A DNA stretch of 64,000 nucleotides from Christensenellaceae bacterium (GCA_020025205.1 JAHHSO010000004.1:1-64000); one strand, 5' to 3'. Shown: positions 33,754 to 43,324, numbered from the stretch's first letter. Notes: generated by a model not told the origin, from the letters alone. A program made the numbers and translations.

Positions 33754-35612
33754 ACCCTGTTTTCCCCTTTTTTTCTCTCTTGAAGTGCTCTGCTGTCAAG
33801 TATAATGGCTGCCCCAATCAAAACCATCGCCGCAAGGTCTGTCTGCCACGCCGGATGGATGGACAAAAGCCCTCCTGCAATCAAAAACCCTCTGCACACA
33901 AGTTTTTTGAGCGTCCTGTGCGTCATCCCGGAAAGGCCTGCCGTCAGCGCCAAAACACCGATGACAGAAGTCAGAAGGGCGCCGATTGGAAACCTGCCAT
34001 TTTCACACAAAAGCACAGGATCATGCAGAAAAAAGAACGGCAGAATGAATCCAGCTGCACCCAGACGCATGGCCGTCAATGCCGTTTGGGTCATGTTGCT
34101 CTTTGCGATGCCGGAAGCGACATAAGCGCTCATGGCAACCGGCGGCGTGATGTTGGACAGGCACGCGTACATCAGGCAAAACATGTTTGCCGCCATCTCC
34201 GTCGCCCCTGCGTTTCTAAGCACTGGAACCGCCACGGTATACACAATTACATACGCAGCCACGCCTGGAACACCCATGCCTAAAATGATAGACATGACCA
34301 TCACCATGATACCGCCCAGCAGGAGCTTTCCTTCTCCTACAACGTTTAAAATCAATTCTCCAAAATGCAGTCCAAGACCGGTCATATTGACAGAACCAAT
34401 GATGACGCCGATGACAATGCAGCTTACGCCAACACCCACAGCGCTCCGGCTGCCTTCCAGTGCCGCGTCTATGACATCCCTGAAGTGCATCCGTGTTTCT
34501 TTTTTCATCCAAGAAACCAGAATAATCGCTGCCAGCGATACAACAGCGGCAAACAGCGGCGTATATCCCATCAGCATCATCCCTGCCAGTACGACAATGG
34601 GAACAAGCAGATGCCCCCGCTCGCGGAGAACCTTTCCTGCCTTGGGCAGGTTCTCTGGCGACAGGCCGGACAATCCCAGCCGCCTGGCTTCCAGATGCAC
34701 TGAATACAGCAGCGACAGGTAATAGAGCAGCGCCGGGATCAGCGCCGCCAGGATCACTTTTTGATAGCTGACCCCCATGAATTCTGCCATTACAAAGCCC
34801 ACAGCGCCCATAATCGGCGGAGTAAACTGGCCTCCTGTGGAAGCCGCCGCTTCAACGGCAGCTGCAAATTCCTTCCTGTATCCGGTTTTTTCCATCAAGG
34901 GAATTGTAATGGAGCCGGTTGTCGCGACATTGGCCACTGCCGACCCGTTCATCATCCCCATCAATGCCGAAGCCAGCACAGATACCTTGGCCGGGCCTCC
35001 CGGAGATCGCCCTGCGAGCGTGAGCGCCAGATCATTGATGAGCTGAGAAAATCCGCTTTTCTTTAAAAACGCGCCAAACAGCACAAATATAAAGATGTAT
35101 GTCGCAGAAACGCCCGCACCCGTTCCAAGTATGCCGTTTGTGTCCCAAACAAGCGCCTTCACAACACGTTTGAGCGTGAACGCGTTTGTTCCAAAAACCC
35201 CCGGCACATAGCGCCCCCACCACGCGAAGTAAGAAAGAAACAGCAGCGCAATAGCCGCCAAACTGCCGCTTGCGCGTCGTGCCGCTTCAAACACCGTCAG
35301 CAGGCAGATTATGCCCGCAAAGACATCCGTTCCATTCAGCCGTCCTGTTCTGGCCACGGCATCGTATCTGAAAAAAAGATATGAAAAGCTGACAAGCGCC
35401 GCTGCCATGAACGCGGCATTTACAATAGCTTCTGATCGAATCTGTTTCTTTTTAGAAGCCGGATACAAAAGAAAAGTCAGTGGCAAAAGGAACAGGATAT
35501 GAGCCGTTCGCAGTTTGACTGCCCCCATACGCCCAAACGTGTTGACCCAGAGCTGGAAGATCGTCCATGCCAGCAGTATGGCCGCAATCAGCCGCTTTTT
35601 TCCCCGTTCCAT
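33750..35612 (-). CDS. TRAP transporter permease, fused small and large subunits
   Basis: A 620-residue protein with some 15 or more hydrophobic segments. The first part corresponds to the DctQ-like small subunit and the rest to DctM, with GGPAKVSVLASALMGMMNGSAVANVATTGS as hallmark of TAXI-type fused permeases (quoted here in overlapping blocks of the region around residue 210). Sodium-coupled uptake is expected. GGAGG precedes the ATG. A hairpin upstream isolates it from the peptidoglycan-binding gene. Confidence 0.9.
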   Translation of the reverse strand: MERGKKRLIAAILLAWTIFQLWVNTFGRMGAVKLRTAHILFLLPLTFLLYPASKKKQIRSEAIVNAAFMAAALVSFSYLFFRYDAVARTGRLNGTDVFAGIICLLTVFEAARRASGSLAAIALLFLSYFAWWGRYVPGVFGTNAFTLKRVVKALVWDTNGILGTGAGVSATYIFIFVLFGAFLKKSGFSQLINDLALTLAGRSPGGPAKVSVLASALMGMMNGSAVANVATTGSITIPLMEKTGYRKEFAAAVEAAASTGGQFTPPIMGAVGFVMAEFMGVSYQKVILAALIPALLYYLSLLYSVHLEARRLGLSGLSPENLPKAGKVLRERGHLLVPIVVLAGMMLMGYTPLFAAVVSLAAIILVSWMKKETRMHFRDVIDAALEGSRSAVGVGVSCIVIGVIIGSVNMTGLGLHFGELILNVVGEGKLLLGGIMVMVMSIILGMGVPGVAAYVIVYTVAVPVLRNAGATEMAANMFCLMYACLSNITPPVAMSAYVASGIAKSNMTQTALTAMRLGAAGFILPFFFLHDPVLLCENGRFPIGALLTSVIGVLALTAGLSGMTHRTLKKLVCRGFLIAGGLLSIHPAWQTDLAAMVLIGAAIILDSRALQERKKGENRV

Positions 35613-35636
35613 GCCTATCCTCCGTTTTTCTTAAAA

Positions 35637-35665
35637 TAAGGGGAAAACCTGCATTTTCCCCTTGT
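35637..35665. terminator. Terminator after the peptidoglycan-binding gene
   Basis: AAGGGGAAAA and TTTTCCCCTT form a 10-bp stem with a 6-base loop. T-rich sequence follows in both directions. Confidence 0.75.
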
Positions 35666-35668
35666 TTT

Positions 35669-36481
35669 TTATTCGCCAAATATCTCTATGCCATCCACCC
35701 GAATCCCCATCTGCTCAAGCAGCGCCCGGGTCACATAGGCCTCGCCCTGATAGGCATAAACACGGCTTTTTTCATCGGCCACAAAGAGCTTTCCTGCAAA
35801 AGATCCCATCGCACCTTCACACAGTCCATTCTCACCGCTTGTAATCAGTGCGATTTCCACGTCTTTTTCTTTGTTCACAAACTGCCAGTTTCCCTCTTCA
35901 TAAGTGCCTTCATAGCCAAATTGCGTCAAAAATCCCGTCAGCGGATAAAGAGTTTCCCCTTCCGCTTCACCCGTCATGAACATGATGTCTTCGCCATTCA
36001 CGCTGAGCAGCTGCTCGCCCATCACAAACGGCGCATTTTTCACGTCCGGCGTAGGCGTCGGAGCAGGCGTCGGCACAGGGGTCGGGCTGGGCGTAGGGGT
36101 GGGTTCAGGGGTTGGAGTCGGGGACGGAACAGGCGTCGGCTTCACAATCACATCGTCCGCAAACATACGTTCAAGCGTTGCCGGGCCCACTTTTCCGTCA
36201 ATCTTCTCCAAATCATGCGCACGCTGGAATGCGCGGACAGCTTTCTGCGTCTGCAGTCCAAACAGTCCATCCGCCTCGCCCAAATAGTATCCCAGTTCTT
36301 TCAGCCGTTCCTGAAGCTGGACAACGTCTTCGCCTTTCTTGCCGCGCATGAGGATGCGCTCGCCAAGTTCAGCCTGCGAATTCCACTCCTTGGGAATTGG
36401 TGTAGATTCCACAGACTCTGCCGCTGCAACCGGCGCAAGTGCCAGAAACATACAAAGCAGTACCGCAATTTTTCGATTCAT
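35669..36481 (-). CDS. Secreted peptidoglycan-binding protein with Pro-Thr linker
   Basis: A 270-residue protein: signal peptide (to about residue 21), a PG_binding_1 domain (residues 45-110, VVQLQERLKELGYYLGEADG and FGLQTQKAVRAFQ), a low-complexity linker of repeated PTP units (about residues 115-145), and a C-terminal domain of about 120 residues that resembles copper-amine-oxidase-N-like folds found in clostridial surface proteins. No catalytic domain is recognised. It probably sits in the cell wall. GGAGGA precedes the ATG. Confidence 0.8.
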   Translation of the reverse strand: MNRKIAVLLCMFLALAPVAAAESVESTPIPKEWNSQAELGERILMRGKKGEDVVQLQERLKELGYYLGEADGLFGLQTQKAVRAFQRAHDLEKIDGKVGPATLERMFADDVIVKPTPVPSPTPTPEPTPTPSPTPVPTPAPTPTPDVKNAPFVMGEQLLSVNGEDIMFMTGEAEGETLYPLTGFLTQFGYEGTYEEGNWQFVNKEKDVEIALITSGENGLCEGAMGSFAGKLFVADEKSRVYAYQGEAYVTRALLEQMGIRVDGIEIFGE

Positions 36482-36521
36482 GTCTATTCCTCCTGTTCTT
36501 GAGCGCGTTTCCGCTCTTTTC

Positions 36522-37169
36522 TCATAGAAAGAAACGATCCATCATGCCATTTTCATGCATGTGAAAGCCATGAATGCCCAGTTTCATTGCGCCGCACACA
36601 TTGTCAAGCATATCATCAATAAAAAGCGTTCGCTGCGGCTCAAGATCAAAGCGCTCAATCAGCGTTTCATAAATTTCCTGCTCAGGCTTCATCTGATGGC
36701 ATTCAAAGGAGATGACGCCGCCGTCAAACACTTGAAAGTACTCTGCAAATTTTTCCCGAAGCCGCTCGTACCCGCTTTGGGGATAATTCGACAGGAGATA
36801 CAGTTTCTTGCCTGCTCTGCGACATCTCTTTGCCGCACGCCACCCCTCTTCAATGGGGCTTTTCAGCTCAATCCATCCAGTGAGCGCGTTCATATACTCT
36901 TCCTTTTTGCAGCCAAACTCTGCCGCCAGACGTTCGGCTGCCTCTTCATAGTCCATCGTTCCTCGGTCAAACATCGGCCAGTATGGGCCAGTATAGACAT
37001 GTTCGTGCATGTGCTGCTGCATGGCTTCATCGCCGGGAAAAAGCCGTTCAAGAAAATCATCCGGCGCAAAGCGAATCAGAATATTTCCAATATCGAAAAC
37101 CACAGCATCGACTTTATGCCACGGCATGGTCTCGTATTCAAGATCAAAACGAATTCCGTCATTCATCAT
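36522..37169 (-). CDS. HAD-family hydrolase
   Basis: A 215-residue HAD IA hydrolase of the YihX/epoxide-hydrolase-like group. Motif I is VVFDIGNILIRF, where the second Asp of DxD is replaced by Gly-Asn; motif II is YLLSNYPQ; motif III Lys is in HQMKPEQEIY; motif IV is LFIDDMLDNV. The same DIGN/DxGNV form is common in this group. The first ATG is used because AAAGGAAA precedes it. Confidence 0.85.
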   Translation of the reverse strand: MMNDGIRFDLEYETMPWHKVDAVVFDIGNILIRFAPDDFLERLFPGDEAMQQHMHEHVYTGPYWPMFDRGTMDYEEAAERLAAEFGCKKEEYMNALTGWIELKSPIEEGWRAAKRCRRAGKKLYLLSNYPQSGYERLREKFAEYFQVFDGGVISFECHQMKPEQEIYETLIERFDLEPQRTLFIDDMLDNVCGAMKLGIHGFHMHENGMMDRFFL

Positions 37170-37325
37170 TCTATTTCCTTTCCTGGAACAATTCTGTCAT
37201 TATTTCGCCGGAAGCAATGTATTTTCCTGCCTGATTCCAGCAATAGACGCAAGCATGTAAAATATGGGAACGCGTTAATCTGCTCCGCTTGTGTGATCGT
37301 TTTTTTCCGCCCTTTGCGGCAGATT

Positions 37326-37360
37326 AAAAAAGGCCGCTGCATGCAGACACACAGCGGTCT
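37326..37360 (-). terminator. Terminator of the phosphohexomutase gene
   Basis: A GGCCGCTG/CAGCGGTC stem followed by TTTTTT on the minus strand, just past the stop. Confidence 0.85.
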
Positions 37361-37373
37361 TTCAATCCTTCAA

Positions 37374-39098
37374 TTACTTCAGCAGTGCCTTGCAGGCTTC
37401 AACCAGCGCTGCGTTTTCCTCGGCAGACACTTCGGGCGTGTCCGCGTTGGTGTTGACATACAGCTTGATCTTCGGCTCCGTGCCGGATGGACGAATGCAG
37501 ATCCATGCATCGCCGGTCAATTCAAAGTACAGCACGTCACTCTTGGGCAGCCCCGCCGGAGTCACATTGCCGTGTGCATCCGTGCGCGTGCTGGCCAGAT
37601 AGTCGCGTACAGCCAAGACATCCTTGCCAGCCAGCGTCTTAGGCGGATTTTCGCGAAGGTTCTTCATGATTTCCTGCATCTTTGCCACGCCATCCTTGCC
37701 CGGCAGCGTCACAGAAACGACCTTCTCCACATAATAGCCGTAGGTCTTATAAATTTCCTGAAGAATGTCATAAAGGGTCTTCCCCTGCGTCTTAGCCCAA
37801 GCCGCCGCTTCTGCAATCAGCAAAGAAGCATTGACTCCGTCCTTATCGCGCACAAACGTAGAGGACAGGAAGCCGTAGCTCTCTTCAAAGCCAAACAAAA
37901 AGGTATGGTCGCCCTTATCAGAGAACTGCTGAATCTTTTCAGCAATCCACTTGAAGCCTGTCAGCGTATCCATGCAGACAAGGCCGAAGCTCTCCGCGAT
38001 CTTGCGGGCCAGCTCCGTGGACACAACGGACTTGACCACCGCGCCGTTGGCCGGAATTGTGCCCAGTGCCTTTCGGCTCATGAGAATATAGTAAAGCAGT
38101 ACGCAGCCGATCTGGTTGCCGGTCATCAGATAGTATTCGCCCTTCTCATCCTTGACTGCAATACCTACGCGGTCGCAGTCCGGGTCAGTGCCAAATATAC
38201 AATCTGCGCCAACTTCATCCGCCAGTTTCATGGCCAGCGTAAACGCCGCGGGATCTTCGGGATTAGGCACCTTGATGGTCGAGAAGTTCGGATCGGGCAA
38301 TTCCTGTTCCTTGACAACATACACGTTTTCGATTCCAATTTCCTTGAGGATACGGCGAACAGGCTTATTTCCGGACCCATGCAGCGGTGTGTAAACAATC
38401 TTGAGATCCTTGCCCGCGGTCTTCATCAGCTCAGGCTGAACGGAAAGCGTCTTGACTTCAGCAATATAATCATCGTCCACTTCCTTGTTTCCAATCATCT
38501 GGAGCAGACCAGCCTTGACGGCCTCCTGTTCATCCATCTCGACCGCATCCTGATAGCGATTGGCGCGGATGCGCTCAAGCACCTGATCGGCGTACTCCGG
38601 CGGCATCTGTGCGCCGTCCTCCCAGTAAACCTTATAGCCGTTGTACTGCGGCGGATTGTGGCTGGCCGTAATGACGATGCCGGCAATGGCATGCAGATGA
38701 CGGACTGCATAAGACAGCACGGGCACCGGGCGCAATTCATCAAACAGATACGTATGAATGCCTTCATGGCAGAGCACAAGAGCCGCTGACTTTGCAAATT
38801 CCGGGCTCATCCGGCGGGAGTCATACGCAATGACCACCCCGCGCCTGGCATATTCGGGATTCTGACTGTTGATGTAATCGGCGAAGCCTTTAGTCGCCCT
38901 GCGGACATTATACAAATTCATGCGATTCGTTCCCGCGCCAAGTACGCCGCGCATGCCCGCCGTGCCAAAGGATAATTCTGTATAAAAACGATCTTCGATT
39001 TCCTTCTGGTCGCCTTCAAGCGCTTTAAGCTCCTTAACCGTCGCTTCATCGGCAGCAAAATCGCGCAGCCAGGTTTCATATTGCTCCAAATAAGTCAT
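37374..39098 (-). CDS. Phosphoglucomutase/phosphomannomutase
   Basis: A 574-residue alpha-D-phosphohexomutase similar to PgcA. The catalytic phosphoserine is in VITASHNPPQYNGYK, the metal loop is GTDPDCDRVGIA, the sugar-specificity loop is GFEESYGFL, and the phosphate-binding loop is RPSGTEPKIKLY. It interconverts glucose-1- and -6-phosphate for glycolipid and polysaccharide synthesis. The ATG nine bases past GGAGG is preferred over one directly abutting it. Confidence 0.95.
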   Translation of the reverse strand: MTYLEQYETWLRDFAADEATVKELKALEGDQKEIEDRFYTELSFGTAGMRGVLGAGTNRMNLYNVRRATKGFADYINSQNPEYARRGVVIAYDSRRMSPEFAKSAALVLCHEGIHTYLFDELRPVPVLSYAVRHLHAIAGIVITASHNPPQYNGYKVYWEDGAQMPPEYADQVLERIRANRYQDAVEMDEQEAVKAGLLQMIGNKEVDDDYIAEVKTLSVQPELMKTAGKDLKIVYTPLHGSGNKPVRRILKEIGIENVYVVKEQELPDPNFSTIKVPNPEDPAAFTLAMKLADEVGADCIFGTDPDCDRVGIAVKDEKGEYYLMTGNQIGCVLLYYILMSRKALGTIPANGAVVKSVVSTELARKIAESFGLVCMDTLTGFKWIAEKIQQFSDKGDHTFLFGFEESYGFLSSTFVRDKDGVNASLLIAEAAAWAKTQGKTLYDILQEIYKTYGYYVEKVVSVTLPGKDGVAKMQEIMKNLRENPPKTLAGKDVLAVRDYLASTRTDAHGNVTPAGLPKSDVLYFELTGDAWICIRPSGTEPKIKLYVNTNADTPEVSAEENAALVEACKALLK

Positions 39099-39162
39099 GT
39101 TTCTCATCCTCCGTCATTTTTATTTTATCCCATTTTGTACGAAAGAGAAAATCTCTTGTTTT

Positions 39163-39191
39163 ATTATAATGCAATTCTCACGATTTTGGAA
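39163..39191 (-). promoter_or_regulatory. Promoter of the phosphohexomutase gene
   Basis: Minus strand TTCCAA and TATAAT with a 17-base spacer. Confidence 0.7.
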
Positions 39192-39232
39192 GCCCGAATT
39201 TGCTTGCTTTGCCTTTTCCCGCCTTTTTTCGC

Positions 39233-39261
39233 TTGCTCCTGTGCTCAAAATGATCTATAAT
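39233..39261 (+). promoter_or_regulatory. Promoter of pepF
   Basis: TTGCTC and TATAAT with a 17-base spacer, about 45 bases before the start codon. It rules out the longer upstream reading of the gene. Confidence 0.75.
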
Positions 39262-39306
39262 AAATCCAAATCTTGCGGAAGTTCTTTCCGTGTATGGAGG
39301 TACATC

Positions 39307-41058
39307 ATGAAGACGCAATGGGATTTATCCGTATTCTATAAAAGTCTGGAAGATCCGGCTTTTAAGAAAGACCTGAACGAACTGCCGGCAAAGATCGCCG
39401 CATTCAAAAACGCCATTTTCACCGAAACCGAGGACGAAGGCAAGAAGCTCCACGCGCTGGTCGAGCAGGTTGAATCTTTCAGCAAAACCGAGTTCATCAT
39501 GCTCATGACTGAGCTGACGCTCTCCTGCGATGCGACAAATGCGGAAGCCAATGCTGCCATGACGCCCATCATGCGCGCCATGACGCAGATGAAGCAGGCA
39601 AACAACGCCTTCTCCCGCTATCTGGCTTCTCTTGACAATCTGGATGCACTCATTGACGCGGACGATTTCCTCAAGGAGCGTGCTTTTGCTCTGCGCGACT
39701 CTGCCGAAAGTGCTCACCATCTCCTGCCGGAAGAACTGGAGGACTCTGTCCTGCGGATGCAGCTCTCCGGCGGTGAAGCGTTCTCTCAGCTGCGCGACAA
39801 ACTCGACGCTACATTGACCGTCGATTACCGCGGCAAAGAAATTCCTCTGTCTGCTGCACGTGCGCTTGCCTATGATGCTGATCCGGATGTCCGCCGCGAG
39901 GCTTACGAAGCGGAAATTGCCTCTTATAAAAAAATCGAGCTGCCCATGAGCTTCTGCCTGAACAACATCAAAGCCGAAGGGCAGACCATGGCCGAGCTGA
40001 AGGGCTATAAGGATGTCCTGGAGATGACCCTGGCTGAATCCCGCATGAGCGAAAAGACGCTCAACGCGATGTGGACAGCTATTCGCGAAGCGCTGCCCGA
40101 ACTGCGCGAATACTTCAAGGCAAAGGCGCGTCTGCTTGGCCACAACAATGGCCTTCCCTTCTATGACCTGTTCGCGCCCATCGGTGCATCCACCCGCACG
40201 TACACGCTGGAAGAAGCGCGAGACATCCTGCTCGACCTGTTTGGCAGCTTCTGCCCGGAAATGGCCGACATGATGAAAACTGCATTTGACGAAGGCTGGA
40301 TTGACGCCTACCCCAGAACCGGCAAGAGCGGCGGCGCATTCTGTGCGGGCTGCTATGATCTGAACATCAGCCGCGTTTTGACCAACTTCACCGGAAGCCT
40401 GTCCGATATCAGCACGCTGGCGCATGAGCTGGGTCACGCATTTAACAATAAAATGCTTCGCCGCAAACCGTACATGATGAACGATGTGCCAATGCCTCTG
40501 GCTGAAACGGCCTCCACGTTCAACGAAACCGTGTTAGCCGCCGCCATGCGCAAGAACGCCCCCCGTGAAGAAGAGCTGATGCTGCTGGATGGCAGCCTGA
40601 TGGAAAACACGCAGACCATGGTGGACATCTACTCCCGCTTCCTGTTTGAGCAGAAAGTGGTCGAAGCTCAGGCTGATCACGCGCTTAGCGTAGACGAGTT
40701 AAAGGAAACCATGATCTGGGCGCAGGATCAGTCCTACGGCGATGGCCTCGATCCAGATGTACATCATCCGTACATGTGGGCCTGCAAGAGCCACTACTAC
40801 TCCACCGGTACGCATTTCTACAACTTCCCCTATGCCTTTGGCGGTCTGTTTGCGCGCGGCCTGTTTGCGCGCTATGAGCAGGAAGGCGAATCTTTTGTTC
40901 CGGTCTACTGCGACCTGCTTTCCCGCTTTGGCAGCGGTACCATTGATGACGTTGCAGCAAGCGTTGGTATTGATGTGACTACGCCTGAGTTCTGGCGCAG
41001 CGCCGTAGAAAGCGTGCTTTGCGAAGTCAGGCGTTTTGTGGAGCTGGCCAACAGCTGA
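39307..41058 (+). CDS. pepF: Oligoendopeptidase F (M3 family)
   Basis: A 583-residue cytoplasmic zinc metallopeptidase that degrades short peptides. The zinc motif HELGH is at residues 374-378, followed by the third ligand region ETASTFNETVL. GGAGG precedes the ATG. It is monocistronic, with its own promoter and terminator. Confidence 0.95.
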   Translation: MKTQWDLSVFYKSLEDPAFKKDLNELPAKIAAFKNAIFTETEDEGKKLHALVEQVESFSKTEFIMLMTELTLSCDATNAEANAAMTPIMRAMTQMKQANNAFSRYLASLDNLDALIDADDFLKERAFALRDSAESAHHLLPEELEDSVLRMQLSGGEAFSQLRDKLDATLTVDYRGKEIPLSAARALAYDADPDVRREAYEAEIASYKKIELPMSFCLNNIKAEGQTMAELKGYKDVLEMTLAESRMSEKTLNAMWTAIREALPELREYFKAKARLLGHNNGLPFYDLFAPIGASTRTYTLEEARDILLDLFGSFCPEMADMMKTAFDEGWIDAYPRTGKSGGAFCAGCYDLNISRVLTNFTGSLSDISTLAHELGHAFNNKMLRRKPYMMNDVPMPLAETASTFNETVLAAAMRKNAPREEELMLLDGSLMENTQTMVDIYSRFLFEQKVVEAQADHALSVDELKETMIWAQDQSYGDGLDPDVHHPYMWACKSHYYSTGTHFYNFPYAFGGLFARGLFARYEQEGESFVPVYCDLLSRFGSGTIDDVAASVGIDVTTPEFWRSAVESVLCEVRRFVELANS

Positions 41059-41098
41059 TTCAAATCGTTCAAACTTTCATAAACCATTGAGACATTTT

Positions 41099-41145
41099 AA
41101 AAGGTACGATGCCTTTCCCCTCGGAACAGCACCGTACCTTTTTCA
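41099..41145 (+). terminator. Terminator of pepF
   Basis: AAAAGGTACG and CGTACCTTTTT pair, about 40 bases past the stop. Confidence 0.85.
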
Positions 41146-41421
41146 TATTCTCCGGGAAGAAATCAATCGTGCGCCGCACGCTTTTTGAACAGACAGCGGA
41201 TTGATCCCCCAAACCATATGGGCCTTTCAATCCGGATCACCCCATAACATAAAACCCGCCTCCTGAAAACAAACGATGCTCCGATCAGCTCATCTGCCTA
41301 AGCCAGTCGCATCTGCCGCAATCCGCGAAAGGGCACCCAAAGCCCGGAATCCTTTTTCAAATTGCATACGCTCCAGCGTAAAAGCCCGCTTTCTGAACGC
41401 TTCCTTTCACCCCGCTGCCCT
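41146..41421. other. Intergenic stretch without recognisable features
   Basis: I see no gene with a ribosome site, no tRNA and no strong hairpin. Its base composition is like the coding DNA around it, so it may be decayed coding sequence. Confidence 0.4.
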
Positions 41422-41817
41422 TCAGTGAGTCTTTGGGGCATCAACGGATTTTTTCTGTTCTTTCATCTTCTTTGCAATGGCATCAATATCTTTATTGGCT
41501 TTAACAAAGCTAAATATGGCAGTGCCGATACATACAGCAGCGAAAAACCACATATGCAGCACAAAAGTTAAAATTCCAATCGCCAAGAAGATCCCGCAGA
41601 TCACAAAAACAAAAGGACGCGTAATTCTTGGATCGTTGGTCATGTAGACTTTGGTTTTGCTGTGACCCTGATGATATTTTCCCCGGGTTTCAGAAGACAT
41701 TGCCGCAGGCTTTCTCTCTTTTTCCGATACAAATCCATCTTCCGGCGTTGTGAGGATCGTTTCTTCTTTCATAAAACTTCCATTTTCATTGATTTTGCAG
41801 TCTGTTTTTTTCTTCAT
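41422..41817 (-). CDS. Small membrane protein, two helices
   Basis: A 131-residue protein with a hydrophilic N-terminus of about 65 residues, two hydrophobic segments (about residues 68-107, PFVFVICGIFLAIGIL and MWFFAAVCIGTAIFSF) and a basic tail (KKMKEQKKS). The ATG at 41817 follows GGAGGA. I recognise no family; it is likely a real gene because of the ribosome site and helix pattern. Confidence 0.65.
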   Translation of the reverse strand: MKKKTDCKINENGSFMKEETILTTPEDGFVSEKERKPAAMSSETRGKYHQGHSKTKVYMTNDPRITRPFVFVICGIFLAIGILTFVLHMWFFAAVCIGTAIFSFVKANKDIDAIAKKMKEQKKSVDAPKTH

Positions 41818-42188
41818 GAATGTCCTCCTCTTCACATGTGTTGTATTTTGAAATTATATCATAAATCTTTTCAAGCAGCCACAACCTTTATGCTTCAACC
41901 ATAACCGCTCATGGATCAATTTCAGTTTGAAAAGCTTTTTCCGCTTCTTTCTTTTTAAAATATTTCTTCACCTTCACACTGTTCCTCTTGAAATTTCTCC
42001 TCATACCGCTTCTGTCAAGCGGCAGCCCCTTGTTTGGCAAAAACAGGTTGATCCATAATTCCTGATCGCTGCATGCACAATGCCTCAAGCCAGCTTCCGC
42101 CAACACTGCCCTCGGCTCTTTTCCATGCCGCTGCTTTGACAATTTGACGCTTTTTTCTGCGCTGACCAAATCAGCAGCATCTTCCTCA
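41818..42188. other. Intergenic stretch between two divergent genes
   Basis: It contains TATAAT elements upstream of the small membrane-protein gene and the promoter region of the ferredoxin-like gene. A minus-strand frame of 86 codons at 41909-42169 has no ribosome site and is not accepted as a gene. Confidence 0.4.
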
Positions 42189-42231
42189 TGTTGTTAAAAC
42201 AACAGCTTTTCTCCGCCGCTTATCGTATACT
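42189..42231 (+). promoter_or_regulatory. Crp/Fnr-type operator and promoter of the ferredoxin-like gene
   Basis: TGTTGT-TAAA-ACAACA (42189-42204) is a dyad whose centre lies about 41.5 bases before the start expected from the -10 hexamer TATACT (42226-42231). There is no good -35. That geometry is typical of class II activation by Crp/Fnr-family proteins such as Fnr or HcpR. Confidence 0.55.
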
Positions 42232-42269
42232 GTCCTATATCAACTCAAACAAAACAGGAGGACAAACCC

Positions 42270-42962
42270 ATGATTCGTAAAATAATTCAGATTGATGATG
42301 TCAAATGCAACGGGTGCGGAGCCTGCGCTGCCGCCTGTCATGAAAGTGCCATCGGCATGGTCAATGGAAAAGCCAAACTGCTGCGAGATGATTACTGCGA
42401 TGGTCTTGGCGACTGCCTGCCCGCTTGCCCTACCGGTGCCATCTCCTTTGTATATCGTGAAGCTGCGGCATACGATGACCAGGCCGTGCAGAAGAACAAG
42501 GAAAAAATGGGGATAAACCCCGCTTCTGCCCACTGTCCAAGCAGCAATCCGCACGTATTCAGCCGCCAAAAAGAAGCAGAACTGCCCCGTCCTGTTCAGT
42601 CCCATCTGAATCAGTGGCCGTGCCAGATCAAACTCGTTCCTGTCAATGCTCCTTTCTTCAAAAATGCCCGCCTGCTGATCGCCGCAGACTGTTCAGCCTA
42701 TGCCTACGCAAATATGCACAACGACTTTATGCGCGGAAAGATCACCCTTATCGGCTGTCCGAAGCTGGACAGCGTTGATTACTGTGAAAAACTGACAGCC
42801 ATCCTTTCAGAAAATGACATTCAGAGTATCACGGTCGTCCGCATGGAAGTACCCTGCTGCGGCGGACTCGAAATGGCTGCAAAACGCGCGCTTCAGAACA
42901 GTGGCAAGCGCATCCTTTTACAGGTTGTGACCATTTCCATGGATGGAAGAATTCTTGACTGA
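42270..42962 (+). CDS. Ferredoxin-like protein with a C-terminal domain
   Basis: A 230-residue iron-sulfur protein. The first cluster has the full CNGCGACAAAC motif. The second, CDGLGDCLPACP, lacks one Cys of the usual four, a known variant of this group. The C-terminal 130 residues hold more Cys (AADCSAY, LIGCPKLD, VPCCGGLE). In other anaerobes such genes often lie near hcp and nitrosative-stress genes; none is adjacent here. GGAGGA precedes the ATG. Confidence 0.82.
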   Translation: MIRKIIQIDDVKCNGCGACAAACHESAIGMVNGKAKLLRDDYCDGLGDCLPACPTGAISFVYREAAAYDDQAVQKNKEKMGINPASAHCPSSNPHVFSRQKEAELPRPVQSHLNQWPCQIKLVPVNAPFFKNARLLIAADCSAYAYANMHNDFMRGKITLIGCPKLDSVDYCEKLTAILSENDIQSITVVRMEVPCCGGLEMAAKRALQNSGKRILLQVVTISMDGRILD

Positions 42963-43026
42963 TCCGCCCGCTGATTGCCTTCCAAAATGGTCAGCCCTGT
43001 AAACTCAAACTCCCCTCTTTTTCGCC

Positions 43027-43061
43027 CTGCAATCGTCACGCTATCCCGATTGCAGGTTTTA
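43027..43061 (+). terminator. Terminator of the ferredoxin-like gene
   Basis: CTGCAATCG and CGATTGCAG pair, followed by GTTTTAT, 65 bases past the stop. Confidence 0.75.
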
Positions 43062-43293
43062 TATTCTGCCCGTCTGCATCATCGGGGTTTTGCAGATGTA
43101 CGCTTCTGCGTCTGAACAATGGCCGCCTCGTTCGTCTCGGATATCGCCTGGGATATCCTGCAGCAAGAAAATCAGCTTCTGGACTCCTTGCCCTTGGCAC
43201 AATACGTCTTTAAAAGTATTGCGCCTTTTTTATGCCTTGATTTGTCAAGTCAAGCACGTTCTCCGCCCGAACCGCCAGAGATTATGCTAAAAT
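43062..43293. other. Short intergenic region
   Basis: A 58-codon frame (43119-43295) has a plausible helical stretch (IAWDILQQENQLLDSLPL) but no ribosome site, and its 3' end runs into the next terminator. It may be a gene fragment. Nothing else is visible. Confidence 0.3.
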
Positions 43294-43324
43294 AGAAAAA
43301 AGCTGCCCGAAGACAGCTTTTAAA
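43294..43324 (-). terminator. Terminator of the secreted-protein operon
   Basis: AAAAGCTG and CAGCTTTT pair around an 8-base loop, followed by a T-run on the minus strand. Confidence 0.85.

Noticed and set aside
36050..36135. Tandem repeat in DNA suggesting a repeat array
   Set aside because: It encodes the PTP linker of the peptidoglycan-binding protein; it is a coding repeat, not CRISPR.
41909..42169. 86-codon minus-strand frame
   Set aside because: No ribosome site, no promoter and no family resemblance; probably chance.
43119..43295. 58-codon plus-strand frame
   Set aside because: It has a helical stretch but no ribosome site, and its end lies inside the next terminator; at most a fragment.
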